Positions 7,631 to 15,783 of a DNA stretch of 64,000 bases are shown here, piece after piece; the first letter of the stretch is position 1, and each line of letters begins with the position of its first letter. The notes beneath the pieces were generated by a model. The model searched no databases. It was not told the origin of the DNA and worked only from the letters and a program-made list of their open reading frames with translations. A program made the translations under genes and the position numbers. This stretch comes from Deltaproteobacteria bacterium UBA2409 (GTDB lineage: Bacteria; Bdellovibrionota_C; UBA2361; DDRT01), in contig DDRT01000001.1 of the NCBI GenBank assembly GCA_002343185.1, forward strand, positions 178,549 through 242,548, read 5' to 3'.

Positions 7631-7683
7631 TTTCTGAATGGTAATAGATTTAGACTCACGGAAGCCATACTAAAGCGAAATTA

Positions 7684-7914
7684 TCAATGAAAAAATACTG
7701 GAATCGGATATAAGAACTGAATCAACAATAGAGATCCCGACAAGACCGAGCCTACAAACATATCCTGCTTAGATATAGATTTCTGCCAACCTGCTTTCAA
7801 TGTACCTAAAAAATGTATAAGGGAAGATACTATTAAGATCGGCCACCGAATGGTCACATAAAGAAATCCCCAATCCCATAGAGCCTCTTCACCGGTGGTA
7901 CTAGATGGAGCCAC
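7684..7914 (-). CDS. Possible small membrane protein
   Basis: 76-codon reading frame from a GTG at 7914 that lies inside the end of repeat copy A. Two hydrophobic segments (about 18-38 and 50-72). No homology recognised and no convincing Shine-Dalgarno site. It is either a small accessory membrane protein or a chance frame in an AT-rich gap. Confidence 0.3.
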   Translation of the reverse strand: MAPSSTTGEEALWDWGFLYVTIRWPILIVSSLIHFLGTLKAGWQKSISKQDMFVGSVLSGSLLLIQFLYPIPVFFH

Positions 7915-8018
7915 CCTCTTTTTGAAATCTAGATTACTACGATAAGTATTGGAAAAAATTGAATATGCTACGGCTTACGTTCATAAGAATGATCCATACT
8001 AAACAGGATGGCTCCAAA
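7900..8018. repeat. 119-bp repeat, copy A, with terminal inverted repeats
   Basis: The segment 7906-8016 begins TGGAGCCACCCT and ends AGGATGGCTCCA, which are inverted with one mismatch. The same 119 bp recurs in the same orientation at 8690-8808 with 7 differences. It carries no gene of its own. The pattern is that of a MITE-like or small structured intergenic element. Confidence 0.75.
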
Positions 8019-8026
8019 GGGACGCC

Positions 8027-8587
8027 CTAATATTTATTAGTACTTATTGAGCCACAAATATTAGGATCGCAAACATCGTCCACGCAGGCCGCAATAAAAG
8101 TAATAATGGCTTTGTCAACTCTAGTGCAGTGGAATCTTATAGGTTCGCCCTCTATCGAAGACATGACACAGTTATGAAATGGATCTATCTCACCCTTTTC
8201 GATTTCTTCACAAGCAGTGCGCTTGAACGTGGGTCTGCAAATTTTTGTTTCATCATTTCGGCATTGTCCACAAATGATATTCACATCGTTTGCACTACTT
8301 GAATTTTCATCCTTAGCCGCACATACAGGAATTTGATTTAATTTGCTGATCACATCATTTTTTGGAGCTCCCTCCAATCTGTGAATAATTTTTGTGGTTC
8401 TGGTGTAGCTTTTGCTTGAAGGGCAACTCATTGTGATAGTATGAGTCGAAGCATTATTAGTCTGTTGAGCTTGAATGTATTGCTGCTCTCTTTTGAGAAG
8501 TTCGTTGCAAACTGGAGCGGCCGATGCCACAGTTCCTGATATCAAAATTGCAACATACATCCATTGAAACAAAATTCTCACTCTCAT
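8027..8587 (-). CDS. Secreted cysteine-rich protein, unknown function
   Basis: 186 aa with a clear Sec signal peptide (basic start, hydrophobic WMYVAILISGTVA, likely cut after ASA near residue 23). The mature part has about a dozen cysteines, among them CGQC, CVDDVC and NIC, which suggests disulfide bonding in the periplasm or outside the cell. No known domain recognised. It is the only gene between the two 119-bp repeats and its base composition looks a little less AT-rich than the core genes, so it may have been acquired together with them. Confidence 0.6.
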   Translation of the reverse strand: MRVRILFQWMYVAILISGTVASAAPVCNELLKREQQYIQAQQTNNASTHTITMSCPSSKSYTRTTKIIHRLEGAPKNDVISKLNQIPVCAAKDENSSSANDVNIICGQCRNDETKICRPTFKRTACEEIEKGEIDPFHNCVMSSIEGEPIRFHCTRVDKAIITFIAACVDDVCDPNICGSISTNKY

Positions 8588-8689
8588 AATTCTACCTTCT
8601 ATAGATAACTCATCAGTTGATTTTGCAACTTAGCTTACCTTTAAAGAAGCCTACCTAAGAAGTGCTAATCTTTCATAAACTAGATGGAA

Positions 8690-8808
8690 ACTAGATGGAG
8701 CCACCCTCTTTTTGAAATCTAGATTACTACGATAAGTATTCGAAAATATTGAATATGCTTCGGCTTTCGTCCATAAGAACGAACCATACTAAACAGGATG
8801 GCTCCAAA
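8690..8808. repeat. 119-bp repeat, copy B, with terminal inverted repeats
   Basis: Second copy, same orientation, exactly 790 bp from copy A. The terminal inverted repeats TGGAGCCA (8696-8703) and TGGCTCCA (8799-8806) are intact. The 5' flank has a short duplication of CTAGATGGA. The 337-bp gap 8588-8924 otherwise holds only AT-rich sequence before recJ, in which I see no gene. Confidence 0.75.
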
Positions 8809-8939
8809 AGATACTCCTTTCCCTCATAAACCTCTGAACTCTTTAAAAATCATTAGTTATTTTATCCGGGGATAAAAATGAAGTTTTTAAACAGGGCAAA
8901 TGCCTAGGTCTATATGCTAAGCTTTTGCATCTAACTAAT

Positions 8940-10601
8940 ATGAAGTTTAAGCAAGTTAAACTAAGAGAACAAAACCAAAAAGCTGCAGCCAAAATCGCAG
9001 AGCAATATTCCCTCACCCCACTTGCAGCACGAGTTCTTGCAGCAAGAGATTTTAAACCTGGAAGCGAACTTGAAAATTTCCTGACCCCTGCCCTAAAAAC
9101 AGGGCTCCCCGATCCTAAAAACCTCAAAGGTCTTAATGATGCAGTTAAACTAGTTGCTAGTACTTTAAGTCAGGGAAAAAATATCTCTATAGCTTGTGAT
9201 TTTGATGTTGATGGTCTTACTGGAGGTAGTCAACTTTTTGATTTTTTAAAAAGACATGGAGCTAAAACGTCAGTACTTATTCCAGATCGATTCACAGAAG
9301 GCTACGGATTAAATGAACGGATAGTCAAAGATGCAAAGGATCTTCTTATCACCGTAGACTTTGGAACAACAAATCCTAAAGAACTCGCTCTTGCAAAACA
9401 GCTAGGCCTTAAAACAATCGTTATTGATCACCATTTTGTTAAAGAAATTCCACCATGTGATGTTTTCATAAACCCCCAACAAGAAGGTTGTGGTTTTGCT
9501 GATAAGACTCTTTCAGCATCTGGGTTAGTTTGGTTTTTTCTTTTAGGATTGAAAAAAGAATTGGATTCTAAAATCGATCTAAAAGAATTTTTAGATCTAG
9601 CAGCCCTTGGAACGATCTGTGACATGGTGCCCTTAACTTCAGTAAACAGAATAATCGCAAAAAGAGGTCTAGAAGCTTTATCATTAACAAATCGACGAGG
9701 GTTAAGATCTCTTAAAGCTCTTGCTGGAATATCAAATCCTGTAAGCTGCTATGATGTTGGCTTTGGTCTTGGACCAAGAATTAATGCTGCCGGGAGACTT
9801 GTAAGTGGGCAGATGGTGGTTGAGCTTCTTACAACGGAAGACTCATCAAAAGCTGATAGTATCGCTTCAAAACTTCATAATCTTAATGCTGAACGTCAGG
9901 ATATAGAGGCACAGATGAAGAGCCTAGCCTTCTCGCAAGTTTCAGATGATCTCCCTTGGGGAATTGTTTCGGCTCATGAAACATTCCATACAGGAGTAAT
10001 TGGAATCGTTGCTCAAAGATTAGTCGAAGCTTTTTACAGACCTGCTGTAGTTTTGGGGCCAGATTCAGATGGAGTCTATAAGGGCTCAGTTAGAGGAATT
10101 AAGGGGTTCAATGTTGTCCTTGCACTCTCTGAGTTAAGTGCTCACCTAGAAAAATTTGGAGGTCATGAAGGAGCAGGGGGGCTTAGTATAAGAGAAGACT
10201 CTATAAGTAAATTTAAATTAGCTTGGGAAAATCTCTGTCAGGACAAGCTGAAACTTCTTGAAACAGAGCCAAGTGTAGAAGCTGACACAGAAGCATCCTT
10301 AAAAGAACTTCATGTTGATTCTATAAAGGAGCTTGAGAGCTTTGCTCCTTTTGGAATTGGAAATCCAAGCCCACAGATTTTATTTCCTGAACTAAAAGTT
10401 CTCGATGTTAAACTCATAAAAAGCGCACATCTAAAGGTCACACTCTCAGATGGAAAATCCACTGTTCCAGGGCTATTTTGGAAGCTCACATCTCATCCAA
10501 ATTTAAATCCTGGTAAAATTGTAAACGTGGTAGCGAAACCAAGCATTAACTCTTATAATGGATATCAGGACATTCAGTTAGTGCTTTCAGCGGTTCAATG
10601 A
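8940..10601 (+). CDS. recJ: Single-strand-specific 5'-3' exonuclease RecJ
   Basis: 553 aa from the ATG at 8940 (a TTG at 8925 would add five residues). DHH-family motifs: CDFDVDGLTGG (motif I, about 86-96), TVDFGTTN, IDHHFV (motif III, about 162-167), then the DHHA1 motif GGHEGAGG near 410 and a C-terminal OB-like domain. It degrades single-stranded DNA in recombination and mismatch repair. The next gene overlaps by 4 nt (ATGA). Confidence 0.92.
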   Translation: MKFKQVKLREQNQKAAAKIAEQYSLTPLAARVLAARDFKPGSELENFLTPALKTGLPDPKNLKGLNDAVKLVASTLSQGKNISIACDFDVDGLTGGSQLFDFLKRHGAKTSVLIPDRFTEGYGLNERIVKDAKDLLITVDFGTTNPKELALAKQLGLKTIVIDHHFVKEIPPCDVFINPQQEGCGFADKTLSASGLVWFFLLGLKKELDSKIDLKEFLDLAALGTICDMVPLTSVNRIIAKRGLEALSLTNRRGLRSLKALAGISNPVSCYDVGFGLGPRINAAGRLVSGQMVVELLTTEDSSKADSIASKLHNLNAERQDIEAQMKSLAFSQVSDDLPWGIVSAHETFHTGVIGIVAQRLVEAFYRPAVVLGPDSDGVYKGSVRGIKGFNVVLALSELSAHLEKFGGHEGAGGLSIREDSISKFKLAWENLCQDKLKLLETEPSVEADTEASLKELHVDSIKELESFAPFGIGNPSPQILFPELKVLDVKLIKSAHLKVTLSDGKSTVPGLFWKLTSHPNLNPGKIVNVVAKPSINSYNGYQDIQLVLSAVQ

Positions 10602-11803
10602 GACATCTTTTAATTATAATTTTGATAGCTTCGAGTCTATTTGCTGATTCATTACTCATCAGTAAAGTTAATCTACCAAAAACGGGGGATCTCATTGCGT
10701 TCTCTCTTCCAACTAATAAAGGGCGCGCTCATTTTGTTTTAAAGCAAGTGAGTGATGAAGAGTGGAAGGGAACAGTAAATAAAAAATACAAAGTTTCTGG
10801 AACATCAGATGGCGAAACTTTTTATATTTATTTTAAATTAAAAAATAGACACTTTCTCTCCAAGATAGAAAATGGGGTCGCTAGAACTTACTCTAGGGCC
10901 AAACTCAATAAATCTTGCAGCATGTCTAATATCGCTAAAGCATCTGCTGAAAGCGCCTCTTTAAATAAACAGCTAAGAGTGAGTGTTATAATTGAAAAGA
11001 GAGTTCAAGATCAGATCGGAAGCAAGGTAGCACTTTGGGCAAGATCTATGTTTAATGCCTCAAAGGATCATTACGAAGAGTTAGGCCTAGCACTTTTACT
11101 ACAAGAGATAATTCTGATTAACAGAAATTTCAATTCAAGCAACATTGATAATCTTCTTGAAGAAATTAGGAGAACGAGACCAGAGTTTGGGTTTGCTACC
11201 TCCTCTGATGTGGTTCATCTAATTTTTGGAACTGCTATAGAGCCAGAAGACACAATAGGGTTGGCTTACCTAGGTACAGTTTGTCAGTTTAAAAAATATC
11301 GCTTTGGGGTAAGTAGGCTTGTTAGTAGATCTCTTCAACCGGTTCTATTCTCACATGAGGTAGGACATAATTTAGGAGCAAATCATTCAAGCTCAGGAAT
11401 TATGAGAGCAGTGCTTAATAGCCCAAGTGTTCAGTTTTCAAGTGAAAGTATCACAGAGGTTCAAGGCTATGTGAGTGAGTTTGGGGAGTGTTTGAAGTCA
11501 CAAGTTACCCCTACCCTTTTAAGACTTACAAGCTCAGGGAATAGGATAATATTAAGACATGATACCCCATCATGCCGTGTATCGATTCTAAGCACTTCCT
11601 CAAAAGAAGAGCAGTTTGTAAAAGGTCAGGAGTTAAAACTTCGAACGACCCGTATTTCTGGCTCAGGTAAGGTGAGATTCAATATAAAGTCTAAAGCGTC
11701 AAATAGTGGAAAGATTCAGGCACTATTAAACTGTTCTGGCAGCAAGTTTAGAAGTAGGGCGATAAGCGTTTCAGGGCAAGCCCTCTCTATAGATCGACCT
11801 TAA
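10598..11803 (+). CDS. Secreted metzincin metalloprotease (reprolysin-like)
   Basis: 401 aa with a Sec signal peptide (about 1-17). The zinc site HEVGHNLGANH at 253-263 is the full metzincin motif HExxHxxGxxH, and a Met-turn follows directly (SGIMRA, Met269). The region 120-300 is the catalytic domain; a beta-rich C-terminal part (about 300-401) could bind substrate. It probably degrades proteins outside the cell or in the periplasm, as in predatory or surface-associated bacteria. Coupled to recJ by a 4-nt overlap, which is an unexpected partner. Confidence 0.82.
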   Translation: MRHLLIIILIASSLFADSLLISKVNLPKTGDLIAFSLPTNKGRAHFVLKQVSDEEWKGTVNKKYKVSGTSDGETFYIYFKLKNRHFLSKIENGVARTYSRAKLNKSCSMSNIAKASAESASLNKQLRVSVIIEKRVQDQIGSKVALWARSMFNASKDHYEELGLALLLQEIILINRNFNSSNIDNLLEEIRRTRPEFGFATSSDVVHLIFGTAIEPEDTIGLAYLGTVCQFKKYRFGVSRLVSRSLQPVLFSHEVGHNLGANHSSSGIMRAVLNSPSVQFSSESITEVQGYVSEFGECLKSQVTPTLLRLTSSGNRIILRHDTPSCRVSILSTSSKEEQFVKGQELKLRTTRISGSGKVRFNIKSKASNSGKIQALLNCSGSKFRSRAISVSGQALSIDRP

Positions 11804-11826
11804 TTAATGTTATAAATTTTAGCCTT

Positions 11827-12507
11827 ATGAAACTATCAGTAGTAATCCCCTGCTATAACGAAAGAGAAACGATTGAGAACATAGTAGCAGAAGTTAGAAA
11901 AACACCTGTTCAACCTATAGAGATAATTATTGTCGATGACTTTTCAACTGACGGAACAAGGGATCTATTAAAGGAAAAAGTTAAGGTTGATAAGATTATT
12001 TATCATGAAAAAAACCAAGGAAAAGGAGCAGCTCTAAGGACCGGGTTTCAACATGCAACAGGAGACGTTGTGGTGGTTCAGGATGCAGACTTAGAGTATG
12101 ACCCACAAGAGTATCCTCTTCTCTTTGAACCAATAGCTTCAGGTAAGGCAGATGTAGTTTACGGCTCAAGATTTATGAGTGGCGGATGCAGAAGAGTATT
12201 ATATTTCTGGCACATGGTAGGGAATAAATTTTTAACGCTTCTCTCCAACATGTTCACCAATATAAATCTCACTGATATGGAAACCTGCTATAAGATGTTT
12301 AAGCGTGAGGTGATCCAGAGTATTAAAATTGAAGAAGATAGATTTGGTTTTGAGCCAGAGATAACTGCAAAAGTTGCACGAGGCGGTTGGAGAATATACG
12401 AGGTTGGAATTTCGTATTACGGCAGAACTTATGCGGAAGGTAAAAAAATAGGCTGGAGAGATGGTTTCCGAGCGATCTATGCAATAGTGAAGTATAATTT
12501 AAAGTGA
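11827..12507 (+). CDS. Family 2 glycosyltransferase (dolichol-phosphate mannosyltransferase-like)
   Basis: 226 aa, all GT2 with no membrane segment. SVVIPCYNERETI at the N-terminus, IIVDDFSTDGTRD (34-46) and the metal-binding VVVQDADLEYDP near 80 are the nucleotide-sugar and DxD motifs; the later DMETCYKMFKR and GFEPEITAKVA stretches are typical of the DPM1/polyprenyl-phosphate sugar transferase branch. It likely transfers a sugar from a nucleotide donor to a lipid phosphate or glycan at the inner membrane. Confidence 0.85.
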   Translation: MKLSVVIPCYNERETIENIVAEVRKTPVQPIEIIIVDDFSTDGTRDLLKEKVKVDKIIYHEKNQGKGAALRTGFQHATGDVVVVQDADLEYDPQEYPLLFEPIASGKADVVYGSRFMSGGCRRVLYFWHMVGNKFLTLLSNMFTNINLTDMETCYKMFKREVIQSIKIEEDRFGFEPEITAKVARGGWRIYEVGISYYGRTYAEGKKIGWRDGFRAIYAIVKYNLK

Positions 12508-12530
12508 GGAGATCGGAAAATAAAACTGGG

Positions 12531-12740
12531 GTCAGGTTTCTGTCTGGACTGGCTTTCTTGTCCTACGTAGCCTCCTACTTCGCTGAAGCTTCGAAGGACA
12601 AGTTGGCGAAGTAGGAAGCCAGTCCTTGAAGCTTAGGTCAGGTTAAAAACCTGACCAGACAAATGCTAGCAGCTGCTTGGTCAGGATATATCGTCCGTGC
12701 TAGTGGACGAAGCAAAAAGAGGGCTCCTGACCCCTGAGAA
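12531..12740 (-). repeat. Structured intergenic repeat element, copy 1 (80-bp core plus hairpins)
   Basis: The 294-bp gap 12508-12801 is filled by palindromes. The core at 12546-12625 has outer arms GGACTGGCTT and AAGCCAGTCC, and inner arms CCTACTTCGC (12574-12583) and GCGAAGTAGG (12606-12615). Its reverse complement matches 47412-47491 at 74 of 80 positions. Next to it are a GGTCAGGTT/AACCTGACC hairpin (12636-12656), a stretch shared with 2430-2454, and a CGTCC/GGACG hairpin near 12691-12710. No gene is seen. Confidence 0.8.
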
Positions 12741-12801
12741 AAATACGAATTCTGCTTGATTATAGTATTCAAAACCAACCTGTGTTACGAATATTACCGA
12801 C

Positions 12802-14502
12802 ATGATCAGATTTTTTAGACAGGGCAGAAAGACGATTTTCTTTATACTAATTCTTTGCGCAACAGCAATTGGAATGACTAGTTTTGGAGTTGGGATGTAT
12901 GGCTCCTCAACAAGCGAAAAACCTGCAATCAAAGTTGGCGAGATAGAATACACCCAGGCAGATGTTTTTAGAGAAAGAAGAAACTTAGAGCAGTTCTATA
13001 GGAATAACTTTGGCGGTGTTTTTGGAGATATCGCAAATCAGGTTGTTGATGGACTGGTAAACCGAGCAGCTCAGGACAGTTTTTTAGCTCAATATGGATT
13101 TGAGGCAGGAAGAAAAGAATCGCAAAAAGCAATTTTAAGTTTATTCGATGAGCAGCCTTTTAGTCCTCAGATGTTTGGAGCGATTGCAAACTCAATGGGA
13201 TACTCAGCAGATGAGTATGAGACATTAATAACAAAAGAAGTTAGGCGCAGTTCGTTCTCGAAACTACTTGAGCATGTCTCAAGACCCTCAGAGGCTGAAA
13301 TTAGAGCTGAGGCCACTAAGGAGTTAAGAAAATATACTATCAAATATATAGACTTTCCATTTAAAGAGATGAAAGTTCTTGAGCCTACTAATGAAGAGCT
13401 TGAAGCATATTTCTTGGAAAACGCAACTAAATACGAATTACCAAGAAGAGTTACATACAAAAAGAAAGAATTAGTTGATGCAAATAATCTTGTCGAGATA
13501 ACTGATGATGACATTGAGTTCTACTACGCTGAAAATGAGAATCTCTTTAGAACAGAAGAGATGCTTAGAGCTGATATTATAAGCTTCCCCCTAGATCCGA
13601 GCGATCCTGAAAAGTCTAAAGCAAAAGCTGATACAGTTTTAGCTGAGATAAAAAGTGGCGCAGACTTTATTGATGTAGTTCTAAAGCATTCTCCAAATCA
13701 AAAATCTGGATTTATTAAAAAATCAGAGTTGGCTTCTGAAGTAGCAAAAAAGGCATTTTCAATGTCAGTTGGCGAAATTTCTGATGTTATTAGGGATCCA
13801 ACTGGTTTTTATATTGTAAGAGTAAATGAGATTAAAGCTGCTGAGCCTAAGCCACTTTCGGATGTGAGAGACGAGGTCGTAAAGAGAATACAAGACGAAC
13901 AGCTTCCGATCTATTTAGCTGCAAAAGTAAATGAACTTTCGATAGAAGGAGCAGTTACTGAAGAGCTAGTCAGTGAAGGACAGTTAACTAACCTAGTTTT
14001 ATCTGAGCTACCAGAGATTAGGCAAATTCATGAGATAGACAAAAAATTCATTCTTGTAGAAGTAATTGAAACAAGGGAGCCAGAACTTCCTGGATTAGAG
14101 GAGGTCAGATCAAAGGTTCTTGAGGATCTAAGAACTGAAAAGCAGGAGGCTCAAAGCTTAAAGTTAGCAAAAGAAACAGACTTTGATCCAAAAAAAGCAA
14201 AAATTATTGAAAATATTTCCCTAAGAGAGCAATCAAAAGAGCCTCTAGCGCAGGTTGTTAAAAGCAAGCTTAGTGATGCGATGTTAGATGAAAAGCAAGA
14301 GCCAGTTAGGTTGCCTGAAGGGTACTCCGTATGGCTTGTATCAAAAGTGACTGAACCTACAGAAGAAAAAATTAAAGAAGTGCTAAAAGAAGTAGAAGAG
14401 CGAAAGCGATCAGAAAATGCTCAAAGACTGCTCAGAGAGATCACTGAAAGAGTTAAGGCTAATACCGTGGTAGATATTTCTCCTATGGTTTTTGCTGAGT
14501 GA
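12802..14502 (+). CDS. ppiD: PpiD-like periplasmic peptidyl-prolyl isomerase/chaperone
   Basis: 566 aa. N-terminal start MIRFFRQGRKTIFFILILC with a single membrane anchor (about 11-32), an SurA-N-like helical domain (about 45-190), and a parvulin domain (about 240-350: TEEMLRADIISFP, LKHSPNQKSGFIKKSEL, AFSMSVGEISDVI, GFYIVRVNEI). The rest is charged and helical with a second degenerate parvulin-like stretch. It helps fold proteins leaving the Sec translocon. Transcribed alone after the repeat-filled gap. Confidence 0.82.
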   Translation: MIRFFRQGRKTIFFILILCATAIGMTSFGVGMYGSSTSEKPAIKVGEIEYTQADVFRERRNLEQFYRNNFGGVFGDIANQVVDGLVNRAAQDSFLAQYGFEAGRKESQKAILSLFDEQPFSPQMFGAIANSMGYSADEYETLITKEVRRSSFSKLLEHVSRPSEAEIRAEATKELRKYTIKYIDFPFKEMKVLEPTNEELEAYFLENATKYELPRRVTYKKKELVDANNLVEITDDDIEFYYAENENLFRTEEMLRADIISFPLDPSDPEKSKAKADTVLAEIKSGADFIDVVLKHSPNQKSGFIKKSELASEVAKKAFSMSVGEISDVIRDPTGFYIVRVNEIKAAEPKPLSDVRDEVVKRIQDEQLPIYLAAKVNELSIEGAVTEELVSEGQLTNLVLSELPEIRQIHEIDKKFILVEVIETREPELPGLEEVRSKVLEDLRTEKQEAQSLKLAKETDFDPKKAKIIENISLREQSKEPLAQVVKSKLSDAMLDEKQEPVRLPEGYSVWLVSKVTEPTEEKIKEVLKEVEERKRSENAQRLLREITERVKANTVVDISPMVFAE

Positions 14503-14525
14503 GTTCTAAACCTTGCGCTCATTTG

Positions 14526-14617
14526 GTTTTGAGCTAGAAAAGCTCAAAACGCGACTAGCAGGGCGAGCGCGGGTTTGGCGAAGCGGGAACGCGCCGTAGG
14601 AAAAACTGGTTTGTTTG
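14526..14617. repeat. Intergenic hairpins, possible diverged member of the repeat family
   Basis: GTTTTGAGCT (14526-14535) and AGCTCAAAAC (14541-14550) form a 10-bp hairpin, followed by ACTAGCAG and a GC-rich palindrome with GCGCG/CGCGC arms. The order 'hairpin, CTAGCAG, GGCGAAG-containing palindrome' resembles the copy at 12.6 kb. No T-run, so it is not a clear terminator. Confidence 0.4.
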
Positions 14618-14640
14618 CCATAAATCTTTCTATACTCTAA

Positions 14641-15306
14641 ATGCAGCTACGTATGGTTTACCTAATCCATGGAATAAATCTTAAACCAGAAAGAATGGCA
14701 GAACTGGAGGGGTTTCTCTCTCAGGACACAGAGATTATTGCCCTACCAGGGCACAAAGGAGACTCAACTAGGAACGTTACTAAAGAGATCTTACTTGAGT
14801 ACGTTGATAAAAAGATAGCCACTGATAATTGTGCGATTGTAGGATTCTCACTAGGCGGACTTATAGCTACAAAACTGGCTATAAAAAGAAATTTTAAAAA
14901 AGTCTGTCTTATAGCTCCGGCTATCTACCCAAGGGGGCTAAAATTATATCTACCAATATCTAGGGTTTTATCTAAGGTTCCGATTCCACTTCCCACCCTT
15001 TCCCCTAAATTTTATAGTCAAAGCCGCTTTGTTTATCCGAATCTATTTAATGCTCTTTTTGAACTTGCAGCAGAAGTTTATAGCTCTAAGCTTCATATTA
15101 ATACCCAAGGTAAAGTTTTCTTTCACCCAAAAGACAGACTGGTTGATGTAAAAAGATCTGCTAGTTGGATTAATCAAAATACTACCTGGGATGTTGAACT
15201 CTTGCCTGAAGACCGCTGTTTATTTAATCACATGCTAATTAGCGAGCAGAGCTATAAAGGCTTCGAGGGACTTGGCACTAAAGTGCGTGATTTTCTTGAC
15301 TCTTGA
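14641..15306 (+). CDS. Alpha/beta hydrolase
   Basis: 221 aa. The nucleophile elbow is GFSLGG (68-73, Ser70), the early strand is MVYLIHGINL with the oxyanion region, and the acid and histidine of the triad are probably in FHPKDRLVD and LFNHMLI near the C-terminus. No signal peptide, so cytoplasmic; it may be an esterase or lipase-like enzyme. Start ATG at 14641, with another ATG at 14653. The gap to argR is 27 bp, but argR probably has its own promoter. Confidence 0.78.
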   Translation: MQLRMVYLIHGINLKPERMAELEGFLSQDTEIIALPGHKGDSTRNVTKEILLEYVDKKIATDNCAIVGFSLGGLIATKLAIKRNFKKVCLIAPAIYPRGLKLYLPISRVLSKVPIPLPTLSPKFYSQSRFVYPNLFNALFELAAEVYSSKLHINTQGKVFFHPKDRLVDVKRSASWINQNTTWDVELLPEDRCLFNHMLISEQSYKGFEGLGTKVRDFLDS

Positions 15307-15333
15307 ATATTTATGTGCATAATCTGATAGTTT

Positions 15334-15756
15334 ATGCAAAACGTTGATACTAAAAGAAGAGATCTTCTAAGGCGGCTAATAGAATCCGAGAACTTTTCAA
15401 GACAGGAGATGCTAGTCAAAGCCTTAAAGAGATCTGGGTATAAGGTCACACAATCAAGCATTAGCCGAGATCTTCAAGCTATAGGGGCTGGTAAAATTGC
15501 CGGGAAATATTGCCTGACTATTCCAAGACCACAAAAAGTAACCGTTAGAGGGTTAGTTAAAAGTGTTGAGACAGCTGGAGCTAATCTAATAGTTGTTAAG
15601 ACCGACTCTGGAGCTGCTAACGTGGTAGCTGCTGCGTTTGATGGAAGCAACATTCAAGGCATGGTAGGAACAGTAGCTGGTGATGACACTTTTTTTATCG
15701 CAACCAAAAATAAGGCATCCCAAGGTAAGGTTCTAGAAGCTCTTAGGAGAATGTAA
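15334..15756 (+). CDS. argR: Arginine repressor
   Basis: 140 aa. N-terminal winged helix-turn-helix with VTQSSISRDLQAIGAGKI (38-55), and a C-terminal oligomerisation and arginine-binding domain with GANLIVVKTDSGAANVVAAA and GTVAGDDTFFIA. It senses arginine and represses arginine synthesis genes. It heads the arginine operon here, so the operon is probably autoregulated. A possible operator half-site (TGAAT near 15305) lies before the start, but a full ARG box (TNTGAATWWWWATTCANW) is not evident. Confidence 0.92.
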   Translation: MQNVDTKRRDLLRRLIESENFSRQEMLVKALKRSGYKVTQSSISRDLQAIGAGKIAGKYCLTIPRPQKVTVRGLVKSVETAGANLIVVKTDSGAANVVAAAFDGSNIQGMVGTVAGDDTFFIATKNKASQGKVLEALRRM

Positions 15757-15783
15757 CCGTTTAACTGACAGCAGGAGAATATA

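Noticed and set aside
7900..8018. The 119-bp repeats as attC sites
   Set aside because: They have terminal TGGAGCCA inverted ends, but no AAC/GTT core sites and they are in direct orientation around the gene without cassette complementarity.
15300..15334. Full ARG box before argR
   Set aside because: Only one half (TGAAT) fits the consensus; the second half is too weak to call.
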